DNA of 64,000 nt from Romboutsia sedimentorum (lineage in GTDB: Bacteria; Bacillota; Clostridia; Peptostreptococcales; Peptostreptococcaceae): positions 186,001 to 250,000 of the forward strand of contig NZ_JASKYM010000001.1 of the NCBI RefSeq assembly GCF_030131845.1, given 5' to 3'. Positions 1 to 8,977 of this stretch are shown here, piece after piece. The position numbers and the translations under genes were made by a program. The notes under the pieces are model-generated. The model did not search any database. It was not told the origin of the DNA and saw nothing but the letters and a program-made list of their open reading frames with translations. Positions within the stretch are counted from its first letter, which is position 1. Each line of letters starts with the position of its first letter.

Positions 1-653
1 TTCACCAATTTTAAAAGTGCAATTCCTGTTACAATGCCTACTACTACCCCTACTACTACCATTATTCCTAGTTCGTATATATTTGCACTTAGAGAAAATT
101 TCCCAGACAATATTATAGCTAAAACTGCTGATGTAAGTATTGCACCTGTAGCATCATTAAAAGCTGATTCACTTATAACGGTTTGCTTTACTCTATCTTT
201 TATTTTAACTTGATTAAATATAGGAACTAAAGTCGCTGGGTCTGTAGATGCTATTATAGAACCAATTAATAAAGCTGTCATAGCTGATACTCCAAATGTT
301 AAACCAACTATTTTAGCAACTATAAATGCTGATATTGCTACCCCCAATGTTGATAATAAAAATACACTTATCCTAACATCTTTTAAAACTTTTAAACTTA
401 TTTCTTTTCCACCTAAATACAATATAAATGCTGAACCAAATGTTAATATCAGTTGATTTTCAACTTGGTACTGACCTATATCTATAAATCTGAAAAACGA
501 TGGACCTATTAAAATACCAGCAATTAAAAATAATACTACATCTGGCACTTTTAATATTTCACTTATCTTGCTACAAATAATACCTGTCATGGCTACTACT
601 GCAAAAATTATTAGTAGCGTATTACTTGCTATTGTTTGGATTGATGACTCCAT
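1..653 (-). CDS. Cation:proton antiporter, CPA1/NhaP type (C-terminus cut by window edge)
   Basis: The first 217 codons of a polytopic membrane antiporter run off the window at base 1. The ATG at 653 follows AAGGGG with good spacing. The protein starts MESSIQTIASN and is hydrophobic throughout. The segments STDPATLVPIF and SESAFNDATG match the ion-translocating core of the CPA1 Na+(K+)/H+ antiporter family, where the acidic residue of the ND pair is needed for exchange. Family role: exchanging cytoplasmic Na+ or K+ for protons at the plasma membrane. It diverges from the CRP/FNR-type gene at 848, and a perfect palindrome lies between them. Ion choice cannot be read from the sequence. Confidence 0.85.
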   Translation of the reverse strand, partial: MESSIQTIASNTLLIIFAVVAMTGIICSKISEILKVPDVVLFLIAGILIGPSFFRFIDIGQYQVENQLILTFGSAFILYLGGKEISLKVLKDVRISVFLLSTLGVAISAFIVAKIVGLTFGVSAMTALLIGSIIASTDPATLVPIFNQVKIKDRVKQTVISESAFNDATGAILTSAVLAIILSGKFSLSANIYELGIMVVVGVVVGIVTGIALLKLV

Positions 654-727
654 ACAAACATCCCCTTATTAATATTTTCTTGTCTTAATAATTATAGCAT
701 TAAACTCCAATAATATTATTCCTTGTG

Positions 728-745
728 TGTTAAATATATTTAACA
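728..745. promoter_or_regulatory. 18-bp perfect palindrome, candidate CRP/FNR-family operator
   Basis: TGTTAAATATATTTAACA is self-complementary over 18 bp. It fits the TGT(T/G)A-N8-TAACA layout bound by CRP/FNR-family dimers. It lies between the divergent antiporter and CRP/FNR-like genes, about 50 bp upstream of a possible leftward -10 (TATAAT as ATTATA at 691-696). Binding by the neighbouring regulator is inference. Confidence 0.5.
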
Positions 746-847
746 TACTTTATCTTAATAACAATTTAGTTTAAAAATCTAATTTTACTTAATCAAAATC
801 GTTAAATATGTTACAATTGTATATAACAAATTGTTAGGAGTGATTAT

Positions 848-1555
848 ATCATAAATTCAAATACTAAATGCAAAAGTAGATTATATGCCAAAGAAATCCC
901 TATATTTTCTTCTTTATCAGAACATGAATTAGAGGAAATATTAAATACTATAGACCATTATTGTTTTAAGAAAGATGATATTATATGTTTAGAAGGATAT
1001 GCTTTATCTAAACTTATTATAATAAGCAATGGAACTATTAAATTATCAAAATCGACTTACGAAGGAAAAGAACAAATAATTCACATACTATCAGTTGGCG
1101 AATTTTTTGGAGAACTCAGTTTGTTTAATGATAATTATATTACAAATTTTTCTGCTGTTGCAGTTAATGATGTGCGTATATGTGTTATATCAAAATCAAA
1201 TATGGATATAATTTTGTCAAAAAATCCACATATAACTTTAAAAATTTTAAATGAAGTAAGTAAAAGATTAATGGAAACTGAAAATCTGGCTGCATGTTTA
1301 GCTACCAACGATGTTGATCATAGGATAATATGTATGATACTTGAATTTGTAGACAAATATGGTGTTAATAAAAATGGTGTTATTCACGTTGATATTCCAT
1401 TAAATAGAGAAGGTATGGCAAGTTATTGTGGCATAACTAGAGAGACTATTAGTAGAAAATTATCTAAATTTGAACAAGATGGGCTTTTCGAGTTTGAAAG
1501 TATGAAAAAGTTAATAGTTAAAGACTTAGAAAAAATGAAAAACTTTATGAATTAA
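848..1555 (+). CDS. CRP/FNR family transcriptional regulator with non-canonical start codon
   Basis: The open frame continues well upstream of the first usable TTG (1121). Read from 848 it gives about 235 residues, the normal size for the family. It has an N-terminal cyclic-nucleotide-binding-like beta-roll (roughly residues 15-125, with VGEFFGELSLF), a dimer helix, and a winged helix-turn-helix near residues 185-215 (REGMASYCGITRETISRKL). There is no ATG, GTG or TTG in frame between the upstream stop at 824 and the middle of the sensor domain. AGGAG at 836-840 sits 7 nt before ATC (848) and 10 nt before ATA (851), so one of these is the likely start, unless the original ATG has mutated. A single Cys near the N-terminus does not show an FNR-type iron-sulfur site. 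The effector is unknown. Confidence 0.8.
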   Translation: MINSNTKCKSRLYAKEIPIFSSLSEHELEEILNTIDHYCFKKDDIICLEGYALSKLIIISNGTIKLSKSTYEGKEQIIHILSVGEFFGELSLFNDNYITNFSAVAVNDVRICVISKSNMDIILSKNPHITLKILNEVSKRLMETENLAACLATNDVDHRIICMILEFVDKYGVNKNGVIHVDIPLNREGMASYCGITRETISRKLSKFEQDGLFEFESMKKLIVKDLEKMKNFMN

Positions 1556-1583
1556 AAAAATGGGGTTAATTTTACCCCATTTT
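1556..1583. terminator. Bidirectional terminator
   Basis: The stem AAAATGGGGT/ACCCCATTTT with loop TAATTT lies between the converging genes ending at 1555 and 1582, with A/T runs on both sides. Confidence 0.85.
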
Positions 1584-2508
1584 ATATTTCTAATACAGTA
1601 TATTTTTCAACAAATTTACATGGATGATATGAAAGCTTAGCTTTTCTTAATCCTTCTATACCTAAATCTTCTTCCCGATTTATAAATTCTACCTCATTAA
1701 ACTCATTTACTAAAAATTGTTGATTTATATATGGATACAATCCACGTACTATTGGATTTGCTTTTTCTATATGAATAACTGCCATATTATCATTTAACAT
1801 TTCACCTATTGAAAATGCCTCTAACTTACCATCGACATATATTGCGCCTATTTTTAATTTATCTTTTAATTTCTCATAATTACTAAATAGACTTTGTATA
1901 GCTATAAACTCATTTTTAAAATCATCATTATCTTCATCTTCTTTGTTTTCTGACCATGCATTTAAAAGTTCTATGCACTCCTCAAATTGAGTTTTATTTT
2001 CTAATTTTTTATATTCAAATCTATTTTCATATTCTTTTAAGAAATAATTTATATGGTTTCTCTTTTTTTGATTTTTTCTTCCTCCTAAAGTTCTTAGGCT
2101 CTCTCCGTCATAAACATAGTCAAAATAATCTCGTTCTTCTATATATTCAAAATCACCAGGATAGTTTTCTTTCATAAAATCTACTATTTCCTTAGTTATA
2201 GCTCTTAGATGAACTTTTTTATTTTTATCTTTAAAATGATCTAATATAAATTCTATAGCTTTAGGCATATTTTCTTTAGTTGCTAAAGGTAATACCACAA
2301 AGTCGTTTCCTTCATATTCACCTGATACTATAGCAAAATCATCTTCTACATAATATAGTGTATTGTATACATTTCTCCACATATATAAAGTAACAAAGCA
2401 ATATTCACATGCCTCGTAATCTACTAATTCAAAATACGAATCTAATATTTCTTTTGCATCTATTTCTATTGGTTTAAATAATTGTAGTTCTTCTGCTAAT
2501 TCTAACAC
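1582..2508 (-). CDS. DUF2156 (phosphatidylglycerol lysyltransferase C-terminal-like) protein
   Basis: This is a 308-residue soluble protein starting at a GTG with GGAGG nine bases upstream. Its length and composition, and segments such as LRTLGGRKNQKKRNHINYF and the C-terminal GLRKAKLSYHPCKFVEKY, fit the DUF2156 group. That group shares the double-GNAT fold of the catalytic part of MprF-type aminoacyl-phosphatidylglycerol synthases. There is no membrane flippase domain, so it is a stand-alone cytosolic member. The substrate is unknown, and lipid aminoacylation should not be assumed. It converges on the CRP/FNR gene across a shared terminator. Confidence 0.75.
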   Translation of the reverse strand: MLELAEELQLFKPIEIDAKEILDSYFELVDYEACEYCFVTLYMWRNVYNTLYYVEDDFAIVSGEYEGNDFVVLPLATKENMPKAIEFILDHFKDKNKKVHLRAITKEIVDFMKENYPGDFEYIEERDYFDYVYDGESLRTLGGRKNQKKRNHINYFLKEYENRFEYKKLENKTQFEECIELLNAWSENKEDEDNDDFKNEFIAIQSLFSNYEKLKDKLKIGAIYVDGKLEAFSIGEMLNDNMAVIHIEKANPIVRGLYPYINQQFLVNEFNEVEFINREEDLGIEGLRKAKLSYHPCKFVEKYTVLEI

Positions 2509-2761
2509 TTTAAAATCCTCCGCTTTCTACTTTTCATTAAAATACAGTTATTATTTTATCACTATATTTTTATAAAAAATGTGATGCTAATCAAATTTAC
2601 CTATTTTTATTAATAATATAAAATAATTAAATACTTTAATCATTATATATTTTCATTTAATTATTTATACCCACAATAATCTAAATTAATATTTTTTTAT
2701 AAAAAAGTATTATAATTTACTCATTTAATATAAAATATTAAATGTTAGGACGGTGATATAA

Positions 2762-2971
2762 TTGAAAATCGATAAAATAAAAATAACTTTTAATAATGAC
2801 TTTGAGAAAATCGTTGAAAGAGATAATGTAAAAAATTTTAATTCTTTAGTTGATTGGTTAGATATGTTTAATAATAATGAAAGTGTAAATATTTTAACTA
2901 TGTTTGGTAAAGAACTAGGTAGTTCTTTTTCTATAGATAAAAATAATATAAAGTCTATAAAAATAATATAA
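2762..2971 (+). CDS. Small conserved-looking protein, 69 aa
   Basis: A short lysine- and asparagine-rich protein starts at a TTG preceded by AGGACGGTGAT. The product is hydrophilic with no signal peptide or membrane helix, and contains a central SLVDWLDMFNNN segment. The ribosome site and the terminator directly after the stop support it as a real gene. I do not recognise a family. It is a single-gene unit between DUF2156 and the nucleoside cluster. A reverse-strand frame over the same bases was judged a shadow. Confidence 0.6.
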   Translation: MKIDKIKITFNNDFEKIVERDNVKNFNSLVDWLDMFNNNESVNILTMFGKELGSSFSIDKNNIKSIKII

Positions 2972-2982
2972 TTTAAATACAT

Positions 2983-3023
2983 AAAAAAGCCCTCATAGAA
3001 ATATTTTCTTTGAAGGCTTTTTA
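2983..3023. terminator. Terminator shared by the small gene and the nucleoside operon
   Basis: AAAAAAGCC pairs with GGCTTTTT around an inner imperfect GAAA/TTTC stem. It follows the 2762 gene and lies past the stop of the leftward transaldolase gene. Confidence 0.75.
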
Positions 3024-3034
3024 TATATTATTTA

Positions 3035-3676
3035 TTATTTACTATTGTTGTAATCGCTTAAAAATTGCTCTATCCCTTTATCTGTAAGAGGATGCTTAGA
3101 CATTTGACTTAATACTTTAAATGGTATTGTAGCTATATCAGATCCTGCTAATGCACATTCTGATACATGTATTGGATTTCTTATACTTGCTGCTATTATT
3201 TCTGTTTGTATATCATGTACTTCAAATATAGTTGCTATTTCACTTATTAATTCTACTCCTCTAGCACCAATATCATCAACTCTTCCTACAAATGGACTTA
3301 CATAACTAGCTCCAGCTTTTGCTGCAAGTAATGCTTGTTGAGATGAGAATATTAAAGTTACATTAGTTTTTATTTTCTTTTCAGATAACACCTTAACAGC
3401 TTTTAATCCTTCTATGCACATAGGTATTTTTATAACTATGTTTTTGTGTAATTTAACTAATTCCATGGCTTCTTCAACCATCTTATCAGCTTCTAAGCTT
3501 ATTACCTCAGCACTTATTGGTCCATCTACTATTGAGCATATTTCATTTATTACTTCTTGTAAATCTCTACCTTCTCTTGCTATAAGTGATGGATTTGTAG
3601 TAACTCCATCTACTATTCCCCAACTATTTGCTTCTACTATTTCACTTATGTTTGCTGTATCTATAAATATTTTCAT
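3035..3676 (-). CDS. Transaldolase-like protein (TalC/fructose-6-phosphate aldolase type)
   Basis: This 213-residue protein has the short TalC/FSA length. It starts [13 protein letters not shown] and carries [10 protein letters not shown] near residues 23-32. The Schiff-base lysine is in IVIKIPM (about K83). The family either moves a dihydroxyacetone unit between sugar phosphates (transaldolase) or cleaves fructose 6-phosphate, and sequence alone does not separate the two. As the last gene of the nucleoside operon, directly after the split transketolase, it most likely acts as the transaldolase that turns pentose phosphates into fructose 6-phosphate and glyceraldehyde 3-phosphate. AAGGGGAG precedes the ATG. 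Confidence 0.88.
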   Translation of the reverse strand: MKIFIDTANISEIVEANSWGIVDGVTTNPSLIAREGRDLQEVINEICSIVDGPISAEVISLEADKMVEEAMELVKLHKNIVIKIPMCIEGLKAVKVLSEKKIKTNVTLIFSSQQALLAAKAGASYVSPFVGRVDDIGARGVELISEIATIFEVHDIQTEIIAASIRNPIHVSECALAGSDIATIPFKVLSQMSKHPLTDKGIEQFLSDYNNSK

Positions 3677-3705
3677 ATGTTTTCTCCCCTTATATTAAAT
3701 GTTTA

Positions 3706-4644
3706 TTATTTTTGTAAATTTGTTTTTATTATATTAACTATATTTTCACTACTTAATCCATGCTTTTCTAATAATTGTGCTGGTGTTGCTGACTCTCCAA
3801 ATACATCATTTATTCCTAACTTGATAACTTTAGTAGGAACTGTTTCAGATGTAACACTTGCTACTATTTGACCTAATCCACCTATTACAGAATGCTCTTC
3901 ACAAGTTAATATAAACTTAGTTTCTTTAGCTGCTTTTTCTATAATTGCTCTATCTATTGGTTTTATAGTAGGCATATGTATAAGTCTTACATTTATTCCT
4001 TGTTCTTTAAGAGTTTCACAAGCATTCTTTGCCATAGCACTCATAAGTCCAGTAGATATTATAGTGCAGTCATCTCCTTCTTTTAAACATACACCTTTAC
4101 CATATTCAAACTTATAATCATCTCCAAATATATCTTCACTATTAAGTCTTCCAAGTCTTATATATACAGGTCCTACATGCTTTGCAGCATATTTTATTAT
4201 TTCATTAGTTTCTTTTGCATCAGCTGGCACTAATACACTCATATTTGGAAGTGAATTCATTATTGCTATATCTTCTATAGATTGATGAGATCCACCGTCT
4301 TCTCCTACTGTTATACCTGCATGAGTTGCTGCTATTTTAACATTAGCTTTTGGATAACATATAGAGTTTCTTATTATTTCAAATGCTCTGCCAGTTGCAA
4401 ATACTGCGAAAGTACTAGCAAATGGTACTTTACCGTATCTTGCAAGTCCTGCACCCATTCCTAAAAGATTTTGTTCAGCTATTCCTGCATTTATAAATCT
4501 ATTTGGGTATTCTTTTGCAAAATCTGCTGTCTTTGTAGATTTTGAAAGGTCTGCATCTAATACTACTATATTTTCATTTTCTTTTCCTAATTCAACTAAT
4601 GCCTTTCCATATGCTTCTCTTGTTGCTAATCCCATTATAAGCAC
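3706..4644 (-). CDS. Transketolase, C-terminal (pyrimidine-binding) subunit
   Basis: This 312-residue protein matches the second half of transketolase. Residues 1-170 form the Pyr domain with the conserved Glu in NAGIAEQNLLG that activates thiamine diphosphate. Residues from about 185 form the transketolase C-terminal domain. Its start overlaps the end of the N-terminal subunit gene by 10 bases, so the two are translationally coupled and should form one heteromeric enzyme, as in other split bacterial transketolases. Reaction: transfer of two-carbon units between pentose and other sugar phosphates in the cytoplasm. Its place after deoB and the phosphorylases suggests it consumes ribose 5-phosphate from nucleosides. 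Confidence 0.92.
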   Translation of the reverse strand: MLIMGLATREAYGKALVELGKENENIVVLDADLSKSTKTADFAKEYPNRFINAGIAEQNLLGMGAGLARYGKVPFASTFAVFATGRAFEIIRNSICYPKANVKIAATHAGITVGEDGGSHQSIEDIAIMNSLPNMSVLVPADAKETNEIIKYAAKHVGPVYIRLGRLNSEDIFGDDYKFEYGKGVCLKEGDDCTIISTGLMSAMAKNACETLKEQGINVRLIHMPTIKPIDRAIIEKAAKETKFILTCEEHSVIGGLGQIVASVTSETVPTKVIKLGINDVFGESATPAQLLEKHGLSSENIVNIIKTNLQK

Positions 4645-5462
4645 CCCTTTCTCATGTTCTCTAATTCATTTAAAGCTAAATCTCTTTGCTCTATGCTTGG
4701 TGCACTTCCATGCCATCCTGCATTATTTTCCATAAAAGATACTCCCTTACCTTTTACAGTGTTAGCTATTATAACTGTTGGTTTTTGCTTTATTTCTTTT
4801 ACACTTTGTAGCGCTTTTTCTATTTGTTTAAAATCATGCCCGTCTATAGTTATTACATTCCATCCAAAACTTTCGAATTTTTTGTCTAGTGGTTTTATTC
4901 CCATTACATCTTCATTATTTCCGTCGATTTGTAATTTGTTGTAATCTACAAATGCTACTAAGTTGTCTAATTTATAATGAGCTGCACTCATTAAAGCTTC
5001 CCAAACTAAACCTTCTTGTAATTCTCCATCACCTAAAAGTGTATATATTGTAGAATTAGCATTATCAATTTTTGCACCGATTGCAACTCCTACTGCATTT
5101 GATATACCTTGTCCTAGAGAACCTGTTGATACATCAATTGCTTTTATTTTTTTACTATCTGGATGCCCTTGTAGTTTAGATCCTAATTTTCTTAAAGTCA
5201 TTAATTCTTTTTCTTCTATAAATCCTGCTTCACTTAATGTTGCATATAAAACTGGTGCTGCATGACCTTTACTAAGTATAAAATAATCTCTTTCTTTGCT
5301 ATCTAAGTTATCCTTATTTATATTCATTTCTTTAAAATATAAATATGTAAGTATTTCTACACCTGATAAAGATCCACCTGGATGACCTGATTTAGATTCT
5401 GTTATCATTGTTACTATGTTTTTTCTTATATTTATAGCATGACTTTGTAATTGTTTATACAT
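4635..5462 (-). CDS. Transketolase, N-terminal (thiamine-diphosphate-binding) subunit
   Basis: This 275-residue protein carries the PP domain of transketolase. SKSGHPGGSLSG lies near the N-terminus. The thiamine-diphosphate/metal signature runs from GDGELQEG to VDYNKLQIDG around residues 145-180. A start at ATG with AAAGGAG upstream is clear. It partners the C-terminal subunit encoded immediately downstream. Because it lies inside a nucleoside-induced operon, it may be a dedicated copy distinct from a housekeeping transketolase elsewhere. That cannot be tested within this window. Confidence 0.92.
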   Translation of the reverse strand: MYKQLQSHAINIRKNIVTMITESKSGHPGGSLSGVEILTYLYFKEMNINKDNLDSKERDYFILSKGHAAPVLYATLSEAGFIEEKELMTLRKLGSKLQGHPDSKKIKAIDVSTGSLGQGISNAVGVAIGAKIDNANSTIYTLLGDGELQEGLVWEALMSAAHYKLDNLVAFVDYNKLQIDGNNEDVMGIKPLDKKFESFGWNVITIDGHDFKQIEKALQSVKEIKQKPTVIIANTVKGKGVSFMENNAGWHGSAPSIEQRDLALNELENMRKGCL

Positions 5463-5551
5463 ATAAACTTCTCCTTTAATAATCTAACTTTGCTCACATA
5501 TTTTTTATATATGAGCAAAATTATTTTAGTTTTATTTATAATAATTATTAC

Positions 5552-6844
5552 CTATAGAGCTACTATTAAGCCTACTATTAAAGCACTTAATAAACTTACA
5601 GCAAATCCACCTAGCATTCCTCTAAATGCAAGTTTTGCTAGTTGATTTCTTTTTTCTGGACAAAATACTGATATTCCTGATATACATATACCCATACTTG
5701 ATATATTTGCAAATCCTGTTAAAGATATTGCCATCATAAGTCCAGTTCTATAATCCAATCCTTTTAATATTTGCCCTAGTTGACCAAATGCAACAAACTC
5801 ATTTAATACTAATTTACTTCCAAGTAATTGACTAGCTGTTAATATATGTTCCTTTGGTACTCCCATTAATAATCCTATAGGTGCAAATACATATGATAGT
5901 ATTTGTTCTAAAGATAATCCAACTACCCCTAATATACCATTAACTAATGCAACTAAAGATATTATAGCTATAAGAGATGCACCTATTCCAAGTGCCATGT
6001 TAAGTCCATCATTAGCTCCTTGTGATATAGCAGCTATAAGGTTCTCATTATCTCCTTTGTTATCTATTGTTACTTCGTCAGTAGCAACACTTGTCATTGC
6101 ACATTCTGCAGATGCTAGTGAAGCACTTGTACCATCATTTGATACTGTAACTTGAGAAACTGCATGTACTTTCTCTGGCAGTACAAGCTTTGATACTACT
6201 ATACTACCTAGAGGTACTAATGATCCTCCTATTAAAAGGTATTCCATAGGTATGCCAAGTCCTGCATACCCCATAAGTACTGTTGCAGACATACTTCCCA
6301 TACCAGATATTAAAACTAACATTATTTCACTCTCGGTCATACCTCTTAAATACTTTGATACAAGTATTGGTGATTCAGTTTGACCTAAAAACATATTAGC
6401 AACGGCTACAAAACTTTCTACTTTACTAGTTCCAAGTATGTTTCCTATCACTCCACCTATTCCCTTAACTACAAATCCTATGATTCCAAGATAATAAAGC
6501 GCAGCTACTAAAGCTGATATAAATATTATATTTCCTAATACTTGTATTCCAAATATCATTCCTGTTGGAGCTCCTGCATCAGCTAGCGGTCCAAATATAA
6601 AAGTTAAACCTTGTGAACCATAATTTAATACTTTAGTTACAACATCTGATACTTTTTGTAATGCCATTCTTCCAAGTGGGAATTTGACTAATAAAAATGC
6701 TAAAGCAACCTGAATTACTAAGGCTTTTAATATCATTTTTTTATTAACTTCTTTTTTGTTAGATGATAACAAATATAACGTTCCTAATAACAGTACTATA
6801 CCTAATATATTTAATGCTATTGATGCTATTGATGTTTTTGACAT
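5552..6844 (-). CDS. nupC: Concentrative nucleoside transporter, NupC/CNT family
   Basis: This is a polytopic membrane protein of about 430 residues. An upstream ATG (6865) lacks a ribosome site. The ATG at 6844 has GAGGGTGA seven bases before it and is the better start. CNT hallmarks include the N-terminal segment GVVLLLGTLYLLSSNKK-like helix, FGPLADAGAPTGMIFG, GQTESPILVSKYL (substrate site, QTE) and SKLVLNEFVAFGQLGQ (second half-site with NEFVA). The family imports nucleosides with H+ or Na+. It supplies substrates for the phosphorylases encoded upstream in the same leftward operon. Confidence 0.93.
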   Translation of the reverse strand: MSKTSIASIALNILGIVLLLGTLYLLSSNKKEVNKKMILKALVIQVALAFLLVKFPLGRMALQKVSDVVTKVLNYGSQGLTFIFGPLADAGAPTGMIFGIQVLGNIIFISALVAALYYLGIIGFVVKGIGGVIGNILGTSKVESFVAVANMFLGQTESPILVSKYLRGMTESEIMLVLISGMGSMSATVLMGYAGLGIPMEYLLIGGSLVPLGSIVVSKLVLPEKVHAVSQVTVSNDGTSASLASAECAMTSVATDEVTIDNKGDNENLIAAISQGANDGLNMALGIGASLIAIISLVALVNGILGVVGLSLEQILSYVFAPIGLLMGVPKEHILTASQLLGSKLVLNEFVAFGQLGQILKGLDYRTGLMMAISLTGFANISSMGICISGISVFCPEKRNQLAKLAFRGMLGGFAVSLLSALIVGLIVAL

Positions 6845-6934
6845 TTCTTCACCCTCAATTTTCATATAATGATTTAATTAATTGTGCTAGTTTAATTAAC
6901 TAGCGCAGTTAATTAGGTTTATTTTTTTAAATTA

Positions 6935-7756
6935 TTATATTTTATTAACTATACTTTTTACTAAACTTAAGAATTGTTGTTTTACTCTTTGTGTAGTTTC
7001 TATTACTTCTTCATGATTTAGTGGTTGGTCTAATATTCCTGCTGCCATATTAGTTATACAAGATATCCCTACTACTTTTAATCCACTATGAGAAGCGACT
7101 ATTACCTCTGGTGCTGTAGACATTCCTACGGCATCCGCCCCCATTATTCTAGCCATTTTAACTTCTGAAGGAGTTTCATATGTAGGCCCTGTAAAGAACG
7201 CATATACACCCTCTTTTACGTTAATGTCTAATTCTTTCGCGCATTTTCTTGCAAGATTTATATACTCTGGAGTATATGCACTAGACATATCTGGGAATCT
7301 TGGCCCTAATCTATTATCATTTGCTCCTATCAGAGGATTAGTTCCCCCTAAGTTTAAATGATCATTTATTATCATTAAATCCCCCGGTTTGAAAGATTTA
7401 TTTGCTCCACCAGCCGCATTAGTTACAAATACTGTTTCTACTCCTAGTGCTTTCATAACTCTTACTGGGAAAGTTGTTTCTTGCATAGCATATCCTTCAT
7501 AAAAATGGAATCTTCCTTGCATAGCTACTACGTTCTTTCCTTCTAATTGTCCTATAACTAATTGACCCTTATGACCTTCTACTGTTGATACTGGGAAATT
7601 AGGTATTTTATCATAGCTTATTTCTACTGCATTTTCTATTTCGTCTCCTAAAACACCAAGCCCTGATCCTAGTATAAGACCAATTGTAGGTTTTATATTA
7701 GTTTTTGATTTTATGTAATTTGCACTTTCTACTATTTTATTAAATAAATTTTCCAT
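6935..7756 (-). CDS. Purine-nucleoside phosphorylase (PNP, trimeric type)
   Basis: The 273-residue product from the ATG at 7756 has AGGTGG six bases upstream. A GTG nine bases further upstream is too close to that site. The phosphate-binding GLILGSGLG lies near the N-terminus, followed by NAAGGANKSFKPGDLM, DHLNLGGTNPL and the base-binding DAVGMSTAPEVIVA. It cleaves inosine, guanosine and deoxy forms with phosphate to give the free purine and (deoxy)ribose 1-phosphate. That sugar is the substrate of DeoB, encoded 11 bases upstream. Confidence 0.93.
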   Translation of the reverse strand: MENLFNKIVESANYIKSKTNIKPTIGLILGSGLGVLGDEIENAVEISYDKIPNFPVSTVEGHKGQLVIGQLEGKNVVAMQGRFHFYEGYAMQETTFPVRVMKALGVETVFVTNAAGGANKSFKPGDLMIINDHLNLGGTNPLIGANDNRLGPRFPDMSSAYTPEYINLARKCAKELDINVKEGVYAFFTGPTYETPSEVKMARIMGADAVGMSTAPEVIVASHSGLKVVGISCITNMAAGILDQPLNHEEVIETTQRVKQQFLSLVKSIVNKI

Positions 7757-7775
7757 ATTTTCCACCTCATATTTA

Positions 7776-8975
7776 TTATTGTATTTTATCTAAAAACGAT
7801 TTCCCGATTTCGAAATTGTAATTATCTTTTTCTTCATTAAAGTTATCTAATATAGTTATACCTAAGTCTGCCATACTTTTTAATGTTGGTATTTCTTTTG
7901 GTTTAGTTAATGATTTACTATAAGCTAATACAGGTACATACTCTCTAGTATGATCAGTGCCTTTAAAAGTAGGGTCATTACCATGGTCTGCTGTTATTAT
8001 CAAAAGATCATCTTCTTTAAGTTTTTCGATAAGAATTCCTAATTGAGAATCAAATTTCTCTAATGCTCCCTTATATCCTTTAGCATCTCTTCTGTGCCCA
8101 TATAATGCATCAAAATCTACTAAATTTAAGAATATTAAACCTCTGTGAGATCCCTCTTTTGCAATCTCTATAGTTTTATTCATTCCATCTTCATTACTCT
8201 TTGTTTTTATACTCTTTGTTATTCCTTGATAAGAGTATATATCTCCTATTTTACCAATACCAACTACATTTAAATCTTTCTCACAAAGTGCATCTAAAAT
8301 TGTTTTAGTTGGTGGCTTTAGAGCATAGTCTTTTCTATTTGAAGTTCTTGTAAAGTTTTCTTTATTAGTTCCAATAAACGGTCTTGCTATTATCCTACAA
8401 ACTTTATATTCTTCTTTTAAAGTAATTTTTCTTGCTATTTCACAAACTCTATATAATTCTTCAAGTGGTATTATCTCTTCATTAGCAGCTATTTGTAAAA
8501 CGCTATCCGCAGATGTATAAAGTATTAAGCTTTTAGTTTGTATATGCTCTTGTCCTAAGTTTTTTATTATTTCTGTACCTGATGCTGAAATATTTCCTAT
8601 AAATTTATGGCCAGTCTCTTTTTCAAGCTCATCTATAAGTTCCTTTGGAAATCCTGTGTCTGTAAATACTTTAAAAGGCTTTTTTATAAGTATTCCAGAC
8701 ATTTCCCAGTGGCCTGTTATTGTATCTTTCCCTTTAGATAACTCCCCACATTTAGTAGTATATGCTATTTGATTATCCGTAGGTTTAACACCTTCTATAC
8801 TTGCTATATTACCTAGACCCATTCTTTGTAGGTTAGGAAGGCTAAGCCCTCCTGTTGATTTTGCTATATTGCAAAGAGTATTAGCGCCTAAATCGCCATA
8901 CTCTTTTGCATCTTCTAGTTCACCTATGCCTACTGAGTCTAATACAGTTAAAAATACTCTATTAAACTTTTTCAT
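7776..8975 (-). CDS. deoB: Phosphopentomutase
   Basis: This 399-residue member of the alkaline-phosphatase-like superfamily converts (deoxy)ribose 1-phosphate to the 5-phosphate. Metal and active-site elements are visible: LDSVGIGELEDA at the N-terminus, KDTITGHWEMSG near residue 85, and ITADHGNDPTFKGTDHTRE near 330 with the Asp-His metal ligands. It sits two bases downstream of deoC and 11 bases upstream of the PNP gene, fitting a single operon. Both products feed the adjacent enzymes, DeoC for deoxyribose and transketolase for ribose. Confidence 0.95.
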   Translation of the reverse strand: MKKFNRVFLTVLDSVGIGELEDAKEYGDLGANTLCNIAKSTGGLSLPNLQRMGLGNIASIEGVKPTDNQIAYTTKCGELSKGKDTITGHWEMSGILIKKPFKVFTDTGFPKELIDELEKETGHKFIGNISASGTEIIKNLGQEHIQTKSLILYTSADSVLQIAANEEIIPLEELYRVCEIARKITLKEEYKVCRIIARPFIGTNKENFTRTSNRKDYALKPPTKTILDALCEKDLNVVGIGKIGDIYSYQGITKSIKTKSNEDGMNKTIEIAKEGSHRGLIFLNLVDFDALYGHRRDAKGYKGALEKFDSQLGILIEKLKEDDLLIITADHGNDPTFKGTDHTREYVPVLAYSKSLTKPKEIPTLKSMADLGITILDNFNEEKDNYNFEIGKSFLDKIQ

Positions 8976-8977
8976 TT

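Noticed and set aside
1121-1555. 144-residue CRP/FNR protein starting at TTG 1121
   Set aside because: It would begin in the middle of the beta-roll. The upstream frame encodes the rest of the sensor domain and has a ribosome site near 836.
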